This document shows, piece by piece, positions 1 through 11,121 of a stretch of DNA of 64,000 bases. How positions within the stretch are numbered: the first letter of the stretch is position 1; each line of letters starts with the position of its first letter. Where the stretch lies: positions 62,001-126,000 of the forward strand of contig NZ_LR597505.1 of the NCBI RefSeq assembly GCF_902150035.1, in the 5' to 3' direction. The notes under the pieces are model-generated. The model was not told the origin of the DNA. It ran no database searches and saw only the letters and a program-made list of their open reading frames with translations. Position numbers and translations under genes: made by a program. Source of the DNA: Enorma burkinafasonensis. Its GTDB lineage: Bacteria; Actinomycetota; Coriobacteriia; Coriobacteriales; Coriobacteriaceae.

Positions 1-722
1 CCGAGCAGGGCCTGCAGCACGCCCTCCGTGATGAACGGCCCGCGAATGAAGCCGTTCGAGGCGCCCACGAGGCGCATGATGGCGATCTCGCGGCGACGCG
101 CCGTGATGGAGAGGCGGATGGTGTTGTTGATGAAGATGAAGGCGATGAAGGTCAAGAGCGCCACGAGCACGATGAGCGCGACGCGGATGTAGCCGGTGAT
201 CTGGAAGAGGCGGCCGACCTCCTCCTGGCTGTAGAGGACGCTGCCGTCGACGTCGCCGCCGTCGGCGATCGCCTGGAAGCCGGGGTCCTCCTTGATGCGG
301 TCGGCCATGGCCTCGACCTGCGAGGAGTCCTCCATCTCGATCACGAACGAGCGCGGCAGCGGGTTCTCGCCGTCGAGCGCGGAGAGCGTGGAGTCGGCGT
401 TATCGGTCATGCCCTGCCAGGCCTCGAGCGCCTCATCCTTGGAGCGGAAGTCGACGTTCGCGACGTTGTCCCAGCTCTCAAGCGTGGCGCGGAACGCCTC
501 GACGTCCTCGTCGGACGCCTCGTCCGAGATGAACGCGTTGATGGTGACCGAGTCCTCGATCGTGCCGATGGCCGAGGTGATCATGGCGGAGCCGATGATG
601 AACAGGCCGATGATGAACAGCGACAGGAAGATGGTGATGACCGCGCCGACCGACGTGGTCCAGTTGCGGCCGAAGTGGCTGAAGGCCTCGCGCAGCGAGT
701 AGCCGAGGTTAGAAGGCGCCAT
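1..722 (-). CDS. ftsX: Cell division ABC permease FtsX (3' end outside window)
   Basis: FtsX is the membrane partner of FtsE; the complex activates peptidoglycan hydrolases at the division septum. The ATG at 722 lies inside the end of ftsE (14-base overlap), so the pair is translationally coupled. About 240 residues are visible: a cytoplasmic N-terminus (MAPSNLGYSLREAF), a first membrane segment (VGAVITIFLSLFIIGLFII), a large extracytoplasmic domain, a second membrane segment (VALIVLVALLTFIAFIFI), then the conserved FtsX stretch RREIAIMRLVGASNGFIRGPF. The frame stays open to the window edge, so the last part of the family's roughly 300 residues is missing here. The identification rests on the order of domains and the ftsE neighbour. 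Confidence 0.95.
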   Translation of the reverse strand, partial: MAPSNLGYSLREAFSHFGRNWTTSVGAVITIFLSLFIIGLFIIGSAMITSAIGTIEDSVTINAFISDEASDEDVEAFRATLESWDNVANVDFRSKDEALEAWQGMTDNADSTLSALDGENPLPRSFVIEMEDSSQVEAMADRIKEDPGFQAIADGGDVDGSVLYSQEEVGRLFQITGYIRVALIVLVALLTFIAFIFINNTIRLSITARRREIAIMRLVGASNGFIRGPFITEGVLQALL

Positions 723-1869
723 AGTTACCGTAGCCTCCCCTCTCCTGGTCGCGGATGACATGGCCTGCCTCGAGCGCGATCACGCGCCGGTGCATGGAGT
801 CGACCATCTCGCGGTCATGGGTGGCCACGATGACCGTGGTACCCGTACGGTTGATGCGCTCCAAGAGCTTCATGATGCCCAGCGAGATCGCCGGGTCGAG
901 GTTGCCCGTGGGCTCGTCGCAGATGAGCAGCGGCGGTCGGTTGACCATCGCGCGCGCGACGTTCACGCGCTGCTGCTCGCCGCCGGAGAGCTGGTCGGGG
1001 CGCGACTTCATCTGGTCACCGAGACCCACGAGGCGCAGCACCTCGGGCACCTGGGAGCGGATGACGCCGCGCGGCTTGCCGATGCACTCGAGGGCGAAGG
1101 CCACGTTCTCGTACGCGGTCTTGTTGGGCAGCAGGCGGAAGTCCTGGAACACGATGCCCATCTGGCGGCGCAGGTAGGGCACCTTGCGGTTGCGGATGCG
1201 GGTGAGGTCCTGGCCCGCCACGATCACGCGGCCGGACGTGGGCTTGACCTCGCGCATGATGGTGCGCAGCAGGGTCGACTTGCCGGAGCCGGAATGGCCC
1301 ACCAAAAAGACGAACTCACCCGGGTAGATCTCGATGTTGACGTCCTCGAGCGCGGGCTTGTTCGGCTGCGCCGGGTAGACCTTGGTCACGTGCTCCATGA
1401 GGATGACGGGCTCGACGCCGGCCTCGCGCGCCATCTTCTTGCGCGAGTCGCCGACCGGCGCGAACACGGACGTGAAGTCCGAGCTCTCGAGCGCGCTGTC
1501 GAGGGAGGCGACCTCGTCGGCCTGGTCGGCGGTCACCGCGGGCACCGCGGGCGCGGTGACGTCCGGCACGCGGACGCCGGCGCTCGCCATGAACGCGCCG
1601 GTGTCGCTCGGCGACACGGCAGGCGCCGCGGGCGCGGGCACGTTGAGGATGGGGTTGAGCGGCGCCTGGGCCGCCGCATCGTCAATGGATGGGTGATAGG
1701 CGAACGGATCCTGCGCCGCATCGGCGTCGAGGGACGGTGCCGCAGACGACGGGTTCAGCGAAGGCTGCTGAGCCGGTTCCGAGGAGTACGCGAAGTGCGA
1801 AGCAGGCTGCGTTTCCTGATGCAGCGGAGCATCCTGCCCGTCACTCGGCTTGCGAAAGTGGCTTCCCAC
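709..1869 (-). CDS. ftsE: Cell division ATPase FtsE with long N-terminal extension
   Basis: This is the ATPase of the FtsEX complex. The ABC domain occupies about the last 240 residues: Walker A GHSGSGKST, signature LSGGEQQR, Walker B LLICDEPTGNLD and a switch histidine in VATHD. It is preceded by about 145 residues rich in Pro, Ala and Ser with no visible fold; typical FtsE is only about 230 residues. I chose a GTG start at 1869 because AAGGAG sits five bases upstream; the open frame continues to 1938 but those codons have no ribosome site. The protein is 386 residues. It overlaps ftsX by 14 bases, and an extended -10 element lies upstream. Confidence 0.93.
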   Translation of the reverse strand: MGSHFRKPSDGQDAPLHQETQPASHFAYSSEPAQQPSLNPSSAAPSLDADAAQDPFAYHPSIDDAAAQAPLNPILNVPAPAAPAVSPSDTGAFMASAGVRVPDVTAPAVPAVTADQADEVASLDSALESSDFTSVFAPVGDSRKKMAREAGVEPVILMEHVTKVYPAQPNKPALEDVNIEIYPGEFVFLVGHSGSGKSTLLRTIMREVKPTSGRVIVAGQDLTRIRNRKVPYLRRQMGIVFQDFRLLPNKTAYENVAFALECIGKPRGVIRSQVPEVLRLVGLGDQMKSRPDQLSGGEQQRVNVARAMVNRPPLLICDEPTGNLDPAISLGIMKLLERINRTGTTVIVATHDREMVDSMHRRVIALEAGHVIRDQERGGYGNYGAF

Positions 1870-1911
1870 AGAGGCTCCTTCAAGTCGTGCGATTGAACTA
1901 CAGACCTGCCT

Positions 1912-1917
1912 ATTGTA
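1912..1917 (-). promoter_or_regulatory. Extended -10 promoter for ftsEX
   Basis: Reading on the minus strand the sequence is TGCTACAAT, an extended -10 element, about 43 bases upstream of the ftsE GTG. No convincing -35 hexamer is present at the usual distance. Inferred from motif only. Confidence 0.45.
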
Positions 1918-1950
1918 GCAGGAACGACCCATATGCACAGAAACAGCAAC

Positions 1951-1983
1951 GGACGCCGCCGCCCGCTCGGGGCGACGGCGTCC
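1951..1983 (-). terminator. Rho-independent terminator of the transketolase operon
   Basis: Fourteen-base arms (GGACGCCGCCGCCC and its partner, one mismatch) enclose a 5-base loop. On the minus strand the hairpin is followed by a T-rich run (GTTGCTGTTTCTGT). It lies 26 bases after the stop codon of the transketolase C-terminal subunit gene. Confidence 0.75.
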
Positions 1984-2008
1984 GACGGTCGCATGTATAC
2001 GCGATGTC

Positions 2009-2935
2009 CTAGCGTCCGAGCACCTCGCGCACGCGGCGCGCGATGCCCGCCGCGTCGATGCCGTAGTGGGCGAGCAGCTCCGCGGCGCCGCCCGACTGGC
2101 CGAAGGTGGTGAGGCCGAGGCGGGTCACCTGGACGGGGTGCTTCTCGGAGAGGAGCTCAGCCACGGCGGAACCCATGCCGCCGTAGACGCTGTGCTCCTC
2201 CACCGTGAGCACACGCCCGCACTTGGCGGCGGAGGCGATGATGGTCTCCTCGTCGAGGGGCTTCACGCTCATGATATCCACGACCTCGGCGGAGACGCCC
2301 TCGGCTGCGAGCTCCTCGGCGGCCTTGAGGGCATGCGCGACCTCGACGCCGCACGCCATGATCGAGATGTCCGCGCCCTCGCGGAGCACCCGCGCGAACG
2401 GCAGCTCGCAGGAGAAGTCGTCACCGTAGACCTCGGGCAGCGGCTCGCGGCCCAATCGCACGTAGAAGGGGCCGGGGGTCTTCGCGGCCAGGCGGATCGC
2501 CGCCTTGGCGCTCGCGTAGTCGGCGGGCACGAGCACGCGCATGCCGGGGAGCACGCGCATGAGCGCGATGTCCTCGAGCATCTGGTGCGTGGCGCCGTCG
2601 GCGCCCACGGTGATGCCCGCGTGCGTGGGGCAGACCTTCACGTCGAGGCCGGAGTCGCACACGGTGTTGCGGATCTGCTCGTAGCAGCGGCCGGAGCCGA
2701 ACACGGCGAACGAGCCCGTGAAGACCGTGCGCCCGGTGAGCGCGAGGCCCGAGGCCACGCCGATCATGTTCTGCTCGGCGATACCCACGTCGACCAGGCG
2801 GTCGGGGTAGGCGGCACCGAACTTGGCCGTGGTGGTCGAGCCGCACAGGTCGGCGTCGACCGCCATGATATCCATGCCCGCCTCGACGAGCTCGATGAGT
2901 GTCTCGCCGAACGCGGCACGCGTCGCCTTCGCCAT
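2009..2935 (-). CDS. Transketolase, C-terminal (pyrimidine-binding) subunit
   Basis: Together with the next gene this forms a split transketolase, which moves two-carbon units between sugar phosphates in the non-oxidative pentose phosphate pathway using thiamine diphosphate. The 308-residue protein matches the Pyr and C-terminal domains: the ThDP-activating glutamate in VDVGIAEQNMIGVASGLA, TGSFAVFGSGRCYEQIRN, and HAGITVGADGATHQMLEDIALMR split around residues 107-130. The ATG at 2935 lies only three bases after the stop of the N-terminal subunit gene, so both are expected to be made in equal amounts. Split transketolases of this size are common in archaea, Firmicutes and Coriobacteriia. A terminator follows. 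Confidence 0.93.
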   Translation of the reverse strand: MAKATRAAFGETLIELVEAGMDIMAVDADLCGSTTTAKFGAAYPDRLVDVGIAEQNMIGVASGLALTGRTVFTGSFAVFGSGRCYEQIRNTVCDSGLDVKVCPTHAGITVGADGATHQMLEDIALMRVLPGMRVLVPADYASAKAAIRLAAKTPGPFYVRLGREPLPEVYGDDFSCELPFARVLREGADISIMACGVEVAHALKAAEELAAEGVSAEVVDIMSVKPLDEETIIASAAKCGRVLTVEEHSVYGGMGSAVAELLSEKHPVQVTRLGLTTFGQSGGAAELLAHYGIDAAGIARRVREVLGR

Positions 2936-2938
2936 CGC

Positions 2939-3841
2939 TTACGCCTCCTTAACGGCGCGGGCGAGCTCATCGCCGGCCGCATCGATCTCTGCCAGGGCGG
3001 TCTTCGCCTGCTCGGCGCTCGGCGCGTTGCCGTGCCAGCCCACCTGGTCCTCCATGAACGAGACGCCCTTGCCCTTGACGGTGGCGCAGACGATGGCCGT
3101 GGGCGCGCCCTCGTGCGCGACGGCGGCCTCGAGCGCGGCGCGCACCGCCGGCACGCTGTGGCCGTCGGTGACGGTGATGACGTTCCAGCCGAACGCCTCG
3201 AAGCGCGCGTCGAGCGGCTGCACGGCGCACACGTCGCTCACGTGGCCGTCGATCTGCAGGTTGTTGCTGTCGACGATGGCGACGAGGTTGTCGAGGCCCT
3301 GATGCGACGCGAACATCGCGGCCTCCCAGTTCTGGCCCTCCTGCAGCTCGCCGCCGCCGAGCAGGACGAACGCGCGGCGGGGCGCGGCGCCCTCGCGGGC
3401 GGCGTCGAGCTTCATGCCGAGCGCCATGCCGGAGGCGACGGACAGGCCCTGGCCGAGCGAGCCGGTGCAGACCTCGACGCCGGGGCAGGCGTGGCAGTCG
3501 GGATGGCCCTGCAGGCGCGAACCGAACTTGCGCAGGGTGGCGAGCTCCTCATGCGGCAGGTAGCCCACCTGCGCGAGCACGGCGTAGAGCGCCGGCGCCG
3601 CGTGCCCCTTGGAGAGCACGAAGCGGTCGCGCTCGGCGCACTCCGGGTCGGCGGGGTCGTAGCCCATCACGCCGGAGAAGAAGAGCGTCGCCATGATGTC
3701 GGTCGCCGAAAGCGACCCACCCGGGTGCCCGCTGCCCGCCGCCGCGAGCATCTCGATCTCGTCGCGGCGCATGCGGTTGGCGATGAGGGCGATCTCCTCG
3801 TCGCTCCGCGCGCAGGCACGCCTGAGCTGTTCAGTTGCCAT
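2939..3841 (-). CDS. Transketolase, N-terminal (pyrophosphate-binding) subunit
   Basis: This subunit carries the PP domain that holds the thiamine diphosphate-magnesium end. Visible motifs are AAGSGHPGGSLSATD, KGHAAPALYAVL, TGSLGQGLSVASGMA and the GDG-like cofactor loop here as GGGELQEGQNWEA, followed by NNLQIDG. I placed the start at the ATG at 3841 (MATEQL), six bases from GAAGGG; another in-frame ATG two codons earlier is too close to that site. The protein is 300 residues. It is the first gene of a two-gene operon with the C-terminal subunit. Confidence 0.93.
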   Translation of the reverse strand: MATEQLRRACARSDEEIALIANRMRRDEIEMLAAAGSGHPGGSLSATDIMATLFFSGVMGYDPADPECAERDRFVLSKGHAAPALYAVLAQVGYLPHEELATLRKFGSRLQGHPDCHACPGVEVCTGSLGQGLSVASGMALGMKLDAAREGAAPRRAFVLLGGGELQEGQNWEAAMFASHQGLDNLVAIVDSNNLQIDGHVSDVCAVQPLDARFEAFGWNVITVTDGHSVPAVRAALEAAVAHEGAPTAIVCATVKGKGVSFMEDQVGWHGNAPSAEQAKTALAEIDAAGDELARAVKEA

Positions 3842-3996
3842 GTCCATCCCTTCGAAGTAGGAAGTCGCCAAAGACGGGTTCATCATAGCAGCTACAACCC
3901 GCCCCGCAGGACCGGCGCGCCCCTGCACCATCTTTTCGCAACGTGCAGGAAACCTTATGCGGACAAAGCCGCCTTGCCGCCCGCGGCGGCCCTTAC

Positions 3997-4902
3997 TTAC
4001 TTCCCAAGCTCCTTGAAACCCTCACCCATCGCCTCGTTGACGTCGGTGATGATCACGATGGCGTCGGGGTCGCGCTCGAGCACGATGGCCTTGAGGTAGG
4101 AGACCTCGCGTGGGCTCAGCACCACCATGAGCACGGGGCGCTTCTCGCCGCTCCACATGCCGATGGCGTCCAGGCAGGTCACGCCACGCACCATGCCGTG
4201 CATGATGTCGTGAGAGATCTCGTCGTAGCGGCGCGAGATGATGAAGGCCGCGCGCTCGCGGTTGCCTCCGTCGACCACCATGTCGATCACGTAGCCGGCG
4301 AGCACCATCGAGAGCGCCGCGTAGAGCGCGTTCGTGAGCGAGAAGACCGGGATGGACGCCGCGCACACGGCCACGTCGAGCGCCATGACCGTGCCGCCCA
4401 CGGGAAACGAGGTCTTGCGCGAGATGATCTGCGCGATGGTGTCCGAGCCGCCGGTGTTGCCGCCCGCGCGGAACACGAGCCCGTAGCCGATGCCCGAGAT
4501 GATGCCGCCCCACAAGGCCGAGAGCACGAGCTCGCCCTGCTCGATCATGTCGGCGAGCGGCATGAAGAGGTCGCAGAAGAAGCCGAAGAGCACGAACCCG
4601 GTGACGGTCTGGACCACGTAGCGGACCCCTCCCGTACGGAGCACCAGCAAGAGCAGCAGCGCGTTCATCACGATGGTCTGAAGACCAATGGGCAGGTAGA
4701 ACCCGTAGCTGTTCGCCACCGCGGAGAGGATGGTCGCGAGACCCGTGAGGCCGCCCGCCGCGAGCCCGTTGGGGACCATGAAGAGGTCGACCGCGAGCGC
4801 GGCGATCGCGCAGCCGGCGACCACGATGGGCAGGTCGCGCACGAAACGAGAACGGATGAGGCGCTTGATGCGCTCCCTGGTTTGGCTAGGCCTGGTCGCC
4901 AT
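3997..4902 (-). CDS. YitT family membrane protein (DUF161 + DUF2179)
   Basis: The 301-residue protein has an N-terminal block of about five or six hydrophobic segments, from IVVAGCAIAALAVDLFMVP to about residue 200, with the family glycine motif RAGGNTGGSDTIAQI. A soluble C-terminal domain of about 80 residues (DUF2179, ending DVNEAMGEGFKELGK) follows. The family is widespread but its transport or regulatory role is not established. The start at 4902 has GAGGAG six bases upstream; an earlier in-frame ATG at 4944 lacks a ribosome site. The gene is monocistronic, with a likely promoter at 5028-5056. Confidence 0.88.
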   Translation of the reverse strand: MATRPSQTRERIKRLIRSRFVRDLPIVVAGCAIAALAVDLFMVPNGLAAGGLTGLATILSAVANSYGFYLPIGLQTIVMNALLLLLVLRTGGVRYVVQTVTGFVLFGFFCDLFMPLADMIEQGELVLSALWGGIISGIGYGLVFRAGGNTGGSDTIAQIISRKTSFPVGGTVMALDVAVCAASIPVFSLTNALYAALSMVLAGYVIDMVVDGGNRERAAFIISRRYDEISHDIMHGMVRGVTCLDAIGMWSGEKRPVLMVVLSPREVSYLKAIVLERDPDAIVIITDVNEAMGEGFKELGK

Positions 4903-4990
4903 GGCCCGCTCCTCTCTGCGCACGGCCGCCGCTACGCGGCGCACCGCCGTACCCTAACAGGCGCATGACGTCGGATGATATGCATCTGGA

Positions 4991-5056
4991 GGCCGTGGCG
5001 GGCAGCAGCCGCCATCCGGCCAGAAGGATTGTAGCACGCGCGGGCGCGCCCCGTAA
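4991..5056 (-). promoter_or_regulatory. Promoter and leader hairpin upstream of yitT-family gene
   Basis: On the minus strand TTACGG (5051-5056) and TACAAT (5028-5033) are 17 bases apart, a good vegetative promoter pair. Just downstream, 4991-5021 forms an imperfect hairpin (GGCCGTGGCGG against CCGCCATCCGGCC). It may end prfB readthrough or lie in the leader; no T-run follows, so I do not call it a terminator. Confidence 0.5.
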
Positions 5057-5086
5057 CCCCACCTGTATTACGTTGTCTGGTCTACG

Positions 5087-6228
5087 TCACTCCGCGGCCG
5101 TCTCGGCGTTGCCGGTCGCCCACCGGTGGTAGCCGATGATGAACGGGTCCAGGTCGCCGTCCTCGAGCACCGCGTCGACGTTGCCCGTCTCCACGCCCGT
5201 GCGCAGGTCCTTGACCATCTGGTAGGGATACAGCACGTAGCTGCGGATCTGGTTGCCGAACCCGATATCGGTCTTGGGGCCGCGGATCTCGTCCAGGGCC
5301 TCCTCGCGCTTCTGGAGCTCGAGCTCGAAGAGGCGCGCCTTCAGGATCTGCATGCACGCCGCCTTGTTCTGGATCTGGCTGCGCTCGTTCTGGCAGGTGA
5401 CGACGATGCCCGTGGGCAGGTGCGTCACGCGGACCGCCGAGTCGGTGGTGTTGACGCCCTGGCCGCCGGGACCGCTCGCGTGGTAGACGTCCACGCGGAT
5501 GTCGTCCGGGGCGATCTCGATCTCGATGTCGTCGGGCAGAACCGGGATGACCTCGACGCCAGCGAACGTCGTCTGGCGGCGCTTCTTGAGGTCCGTGGGG
5601 CTGATGCGCACGAGGCGGTGCACGCCGGCTTCGGCGCGGAGCATGCCGAACGCGTCCTTGCCCTCGACCGTGAAGGTCGCGCGGTCGATGCCGATGACCT
5701 CGGCGGCGGGGCAGTCGTTCACCGTGACCTTCCAGCCGCGGCGCTCGCAGTACTTCATGTACATCTTGAAGAGCATGAAGGTCCAGTCCTGGGCCTCCAG
5801 GCCGCCCTGGCCGGGCTTGATGGTCACGATGGCGTCGCCGTGGTCGAACTCCCCGGTGAACCAGCTGGAGAGCTCCATCTGGTCGATCCCCTGCTTGAGC
5901 GCGGCGACGGTCGACGCCGCCTCGCCCAGGAACTCGGCCGCCTCGTCGGCATCGTCCATCTCGGAGGCGAGCTCGAAGGCGGCGCGCACGTCGGCGAGCT
6001 GGCCCTCGGCGCGCGCGAAGGACTCGACATCGTCTTTCGCCGCCGAGAGCTCGGCCATGGTGGCGCGGGCGCGGTCGGCGTCGTCCCAGAAGCCCGGCTG
6101 CGCGCTCAGGCGCTCGAGCTCGGCCACGCGGCCGCGCTTCTCATCGAGGTGCAGGTAGGTCTCGACCTCGGCGAGCCGGGCGGCGAGCACGTCGAGCGCC
6201 TCGGGCGTGATGTCGCTGATCTCGGCCA

Positions 6229-6229
<1 letters not shown>
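5087..6229 (-). CDS. prfB: Peptide chain release factor 2, with unusual SPT motif
   Basis: RF2 releases the finished peptide at UGA and UAA stop codons. The 380-residue protein has the catalytic GGQ at residues 255-257 (ASGPGGQGVNTTDSAVR) and the stop-recognition domain. The recognition tripeptide at residues 210-212 (bases 5594-5602, AGC CCC ACG) reads Ser-Pro-Thr; the standard RF2 motif is Ser-Pro-Phe. The flanks HRLVRI and DLKKRRQTTF are normal for the family. The frame is uninterrupted through the region where many bacteria carry the autoregulatory UGA frameshift. The ATG shares one base with the secA stop (TAATG), so it is coupled to secA. Confidence 0.95.
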
Positions 6230-9045
<2,816 letters not shown>

Positions 9046-9324
9046 GCGATGACCCTTCTGCATTGCAAGAGGTCGCGGCACCGCCCGCGCGGCTTCGCGC
9101 GCGAACCCGATATGCCGCCCCTCCGATGGGCATACTCAGACTGCTTAACTCTAGCCGTTTGCCGTGCGCGCTGCATGCAGGTTGCGTATGCGCACGGAGA
9201 AACCATGCGAGGGCGCCCGGCGCGGGAGACGCGCCGTCGCAGGCGCACTGGCCAAACGCGTGCGCGATGCGCATACTAAAGGGAGCCCGCACCGCGGTCG
9301 CCACCCTACCCGGAAAGGACCGAC

Positions 9325-9882
9325 ATGAAACCCATGAGGCTACACAAACGCGAGGTCACCGATATCGACGAGCTCAAGTCGATCGTGGAGGCGTGCCGGA
9401 CCGTGCGCATCGGCGCCGCGGACGGAGAGGGCATGTTCATCGTGCCCATGAGCTTCGGCTTCGAATGGGACGCCGAGGACGCGGGCAGCGGCGCCCCGCA
9501 TCTCACCCTCTGGCTCCATTCCGCCGCCGAGGGCCGCAAGAGCGAGGCGTTCAGCGCTGGCGGCGCTGACGGGGTGCCGGTCGCCATCGAGATGGACTGC
9601 GAGGACGGGGTCATCACCGGCCCGTACGCCTGCCAGTATTCCTTCGCCTTCCGCAGCATCATGGGCTCGGGCCGCATCTACCCGGTCGCGAGCGGCGAGG
9701 ACAAGGTCTTCGGCCTCACCAAGATCATGGAGCACCTGGCGCCTAAGGCGCCCGTCGCGTTCGGCCCCGGGATCATCGAGCGCACGAGCGTCTGGCGCAT
9801 CGAGGTCGACCGCTTCACGGGCAAGCGCCGCGCGCCCAAGGCGGCAGCCGTCGAGCCCACGACCGCCCCGAAGCAACCGTAG
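9325..9882 (+). CDS. Pyridoxamine 5'-phosphate oxidase-related flavin-binding protein
   Basis: The 185-residue protein has the split-barrel pattern of the PNPOx-like/NimA group: a start like KREVTDIDELKSIVEACRTVRIG, FIVPMSFGFEWD, LTLWLHSAAEGRKSEAF and FRSIMGSGRIYPVASGEDK. Such proteins bind FMN or F420 and many reduce nitro compounds, but the substrate cannot be read from the sequence. The ATG at 9325 is five bases from GGAAAGGA. It is a single gene transcribed away from secA; the 279-base divergent spacer contains TATGCGCA at 9187-9194 and its inverted copy at 9268-9275. Confidence 0.8.
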   Translation: MKPMRLHKREVTDIDELKSIVEACRTVRIGAADGEGMFIVPMSFGFEWDAEDAGSGAPHLTLWLHSAAEGRKSEAFSAGGADGVPVAIEMDCEDGVITGPYACQYSFAFRSIMGSGRIYPVASGEDKVFGLTKIMEHLAPKAPVAFGPGIIERTSVWRIEVDRFTGKRRAPKAAAVEPTTAPKQP

Positions 9883-9943
9883 CCCCGCGACAGAGCGCGC
9901 ATGCGCCCCGCCGCGCGACGGGCATCGTGCCTTGCAAACGAGA

Positions 9944-9980
9944 GACCCCCGCACCGCAGTTCAGATGCGGTACGGGGGTC
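9944..9980 (-). terminator. Terminator for rpmE, possibly bidirectional
   Basis: Fifteen-base arms (GACCCCCGCACCGCA and its partner, one mismatch) enclose a 7-base loop, in the space between the convergent PNPOx-like gene and rpmE. On the minus strand it is followed by TCTCGTTTGC. Confidence 0.7.
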
Positions 9981-10003
9981 CTGACGTTCCTATGACGGAA
10001 GCG

Positions 10004-10444
10004 CTACTCGGCAGCGGTCTCCTCGGCGGCGGGAGCCTCCTCGGCTGCGGCCTCAACCGGAGCCTCGGCGGCCTTGGCGGCCTCCTCCTCGGCCTTCTTG
10101 GCGGCCTCGGCCTCGAACTTGGCGGCGCGCTTGGCCTTCTCGGCGGCCTTGGCCTCGCGCTCGGCGGCACGACGGGCGGCCTCCTCCTCGGCCTTCTTGG
10201 CGCGCTCGGCCTTCTTGGCGGCCTCGCGCTCGAGGGCGGCCTGGGCGGCGCCACCGAACTTGTCGGCGAAGCGCTGGACGCGTCCGCCGGTGTCGACGAA
10301 CTTCTGCTGGCCCGTGTAGAACGGGTGGCACTCGTTGCAGAGCTCGACGCGGATCTCGGGGACGGTGGCACGGGTCACGAAGGTGTTGCCGCAGGAGCAG
10401 CGCACCGTGCACTCCATGTACTCGGGATGGATTCCAGGTTTCAT
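10004..10444 (-). CDS. rpmE: Ribosomal protein L31 with Ala/Glu/Lys-rich tail
   Basis: L31 sits on the 50S subunit and bridges to the 30S head. Residues 1-70 are a standard zinc-binding L31: MKPGIHPEY start, cysteines at 16, 18, 36 and 39 (CSC and CNEC), then [17 protein letters not shown]. The remaining 75 residues are an alpha-helical-looking repeat of Ala, Glu, Lys and Arg ([10 protein letters not shown] type) ending AEETAAE; ordinary L31 stops near residue 70. The ATG at 10444 lies seven bases from AAGGAG. A tandem-hairpin leader precedes the gene and a terminator follows, so it is probably a single-gene transcript controlled at its leader. Confidence 0.93.
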   Translation of the reverse strand: MKPGIHPEYMECTVRCSCGNTFVTRATVPEIRVELCNECHPFYTGQQKFVDTGGRVQRFADKFGGAAQAALEREAAKKAERAKKAEEEAARRAAEREAKAAEKAKRAAKFEAEAAKKAEEEAAKAAEAPVEAAAEEAPAAEETAAE

Positions 10445-10465
10445 GCAGGGACTCCTTATACTCGT

Positions 10466-10515
10466 GTCCTGGTTTCCGACCAGGACGTATAGGCGCCTTG
10501 GTTTCCGACCAAGGC
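10466..10515 (-). promoter_or_regulatory. rpmE: Tandem-hairpin leader of rpmE (candidate L31 autoregulatory RNA)
   Basis: Two perfect 8-bp stems lie in the 5' leader: 10495-10515 and 10466-10486. On the transcript both have the identical loop CGGAA, closed by GCCUUGGU/ACCAAGGC and GUCCUGGU/ACCAGGAC. Covariation between the two stems (different bases, same pairing) shows selection for structure. Structured leaders bound by L31 are known before rpmE in several bacterial groups; whether this matches a described family was not testable here. Confidence 0.65.
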
Positions 10516-10706
10516 AAGACAACTCGCTAAGGATAGCACAGCCCACCAAAGGCCGTGCGAATCGGCACCGGCCCACAAAGGCTCCACGCCCCCGCAGCCG
10601 GCCCGTAACAAAGCCGCCCGGACGGCCGCGCGCGCAAGGCGTCCGCTAGAATGGGTAGAACGCCGCTACAGGCACCGGCCGGATCGACCCGGAAGAAAGG
10701 CATCCG

Positions 10707-10994
10707 ATGGCAGACACCGATTCCAACCGCATCGTCATCATCGTCTTGGGCAAGAACCGCCCCGGCATCGTCGCGGACATCTCGAAGGTGCTCGGCGACG
10801 AGCACGTGGACATCCGCGAGATCACGCAGAGCATCATCGACGACATCTTCACGATGACCATGATCGCCGACATGGGCGCGTGCGCCTCGGACTTCACCAC
10901 GCTGCAGGGGAAGCTCGCGGACGAGGGCGCCCGCCTGGGCATCGACGTGCGCATCCAACGCGAGGATGTCTTCAACTACATGTACCGGCTGTAA
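10707..10994 (+). CDS. ACT domain protein (UPF0237 family)
   Basis: The 95-residue protein is a single ACT domain: IVIIVLGKNRPGIVADISK at the N-terminus, DIREITQSIIDD in the middle and QREDVFNYMYRL at the C-terminus, the pattern of UPF0237 proteins. ACT domains bind small ligands, usually amino acids, and dimerise; the ligand of this family is not known. In many genomes the partner is a DUF711 protein, but here citrate synthase follows 127 bases later. The start at 10707 has GAAAGG six bases upstream, and a TAGAAT -10-like element lies at 10647-10652. Confidence 0.88.
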   Translation: MADTDSNRIVIIVLGKNRPGIVADISKVLGDEHVDIREITQSIIDDIFTMTMIADMGACASDFTTLQGKLADEGARLGIDVRIQREDVFNYMYRL

Positions 10995-11121
10995 GCCGGG
11001 CAGTCTGGGCGACGCATCTGGAAGAACCGACAAGGCCCGAGCCGCATCGGGGGGCGGGCCAGCGCGGAATGGCACGCGCGGCCGCGGCGGACTCCACCAT
11101 GCGAACCGGAGGTAACGCGCC

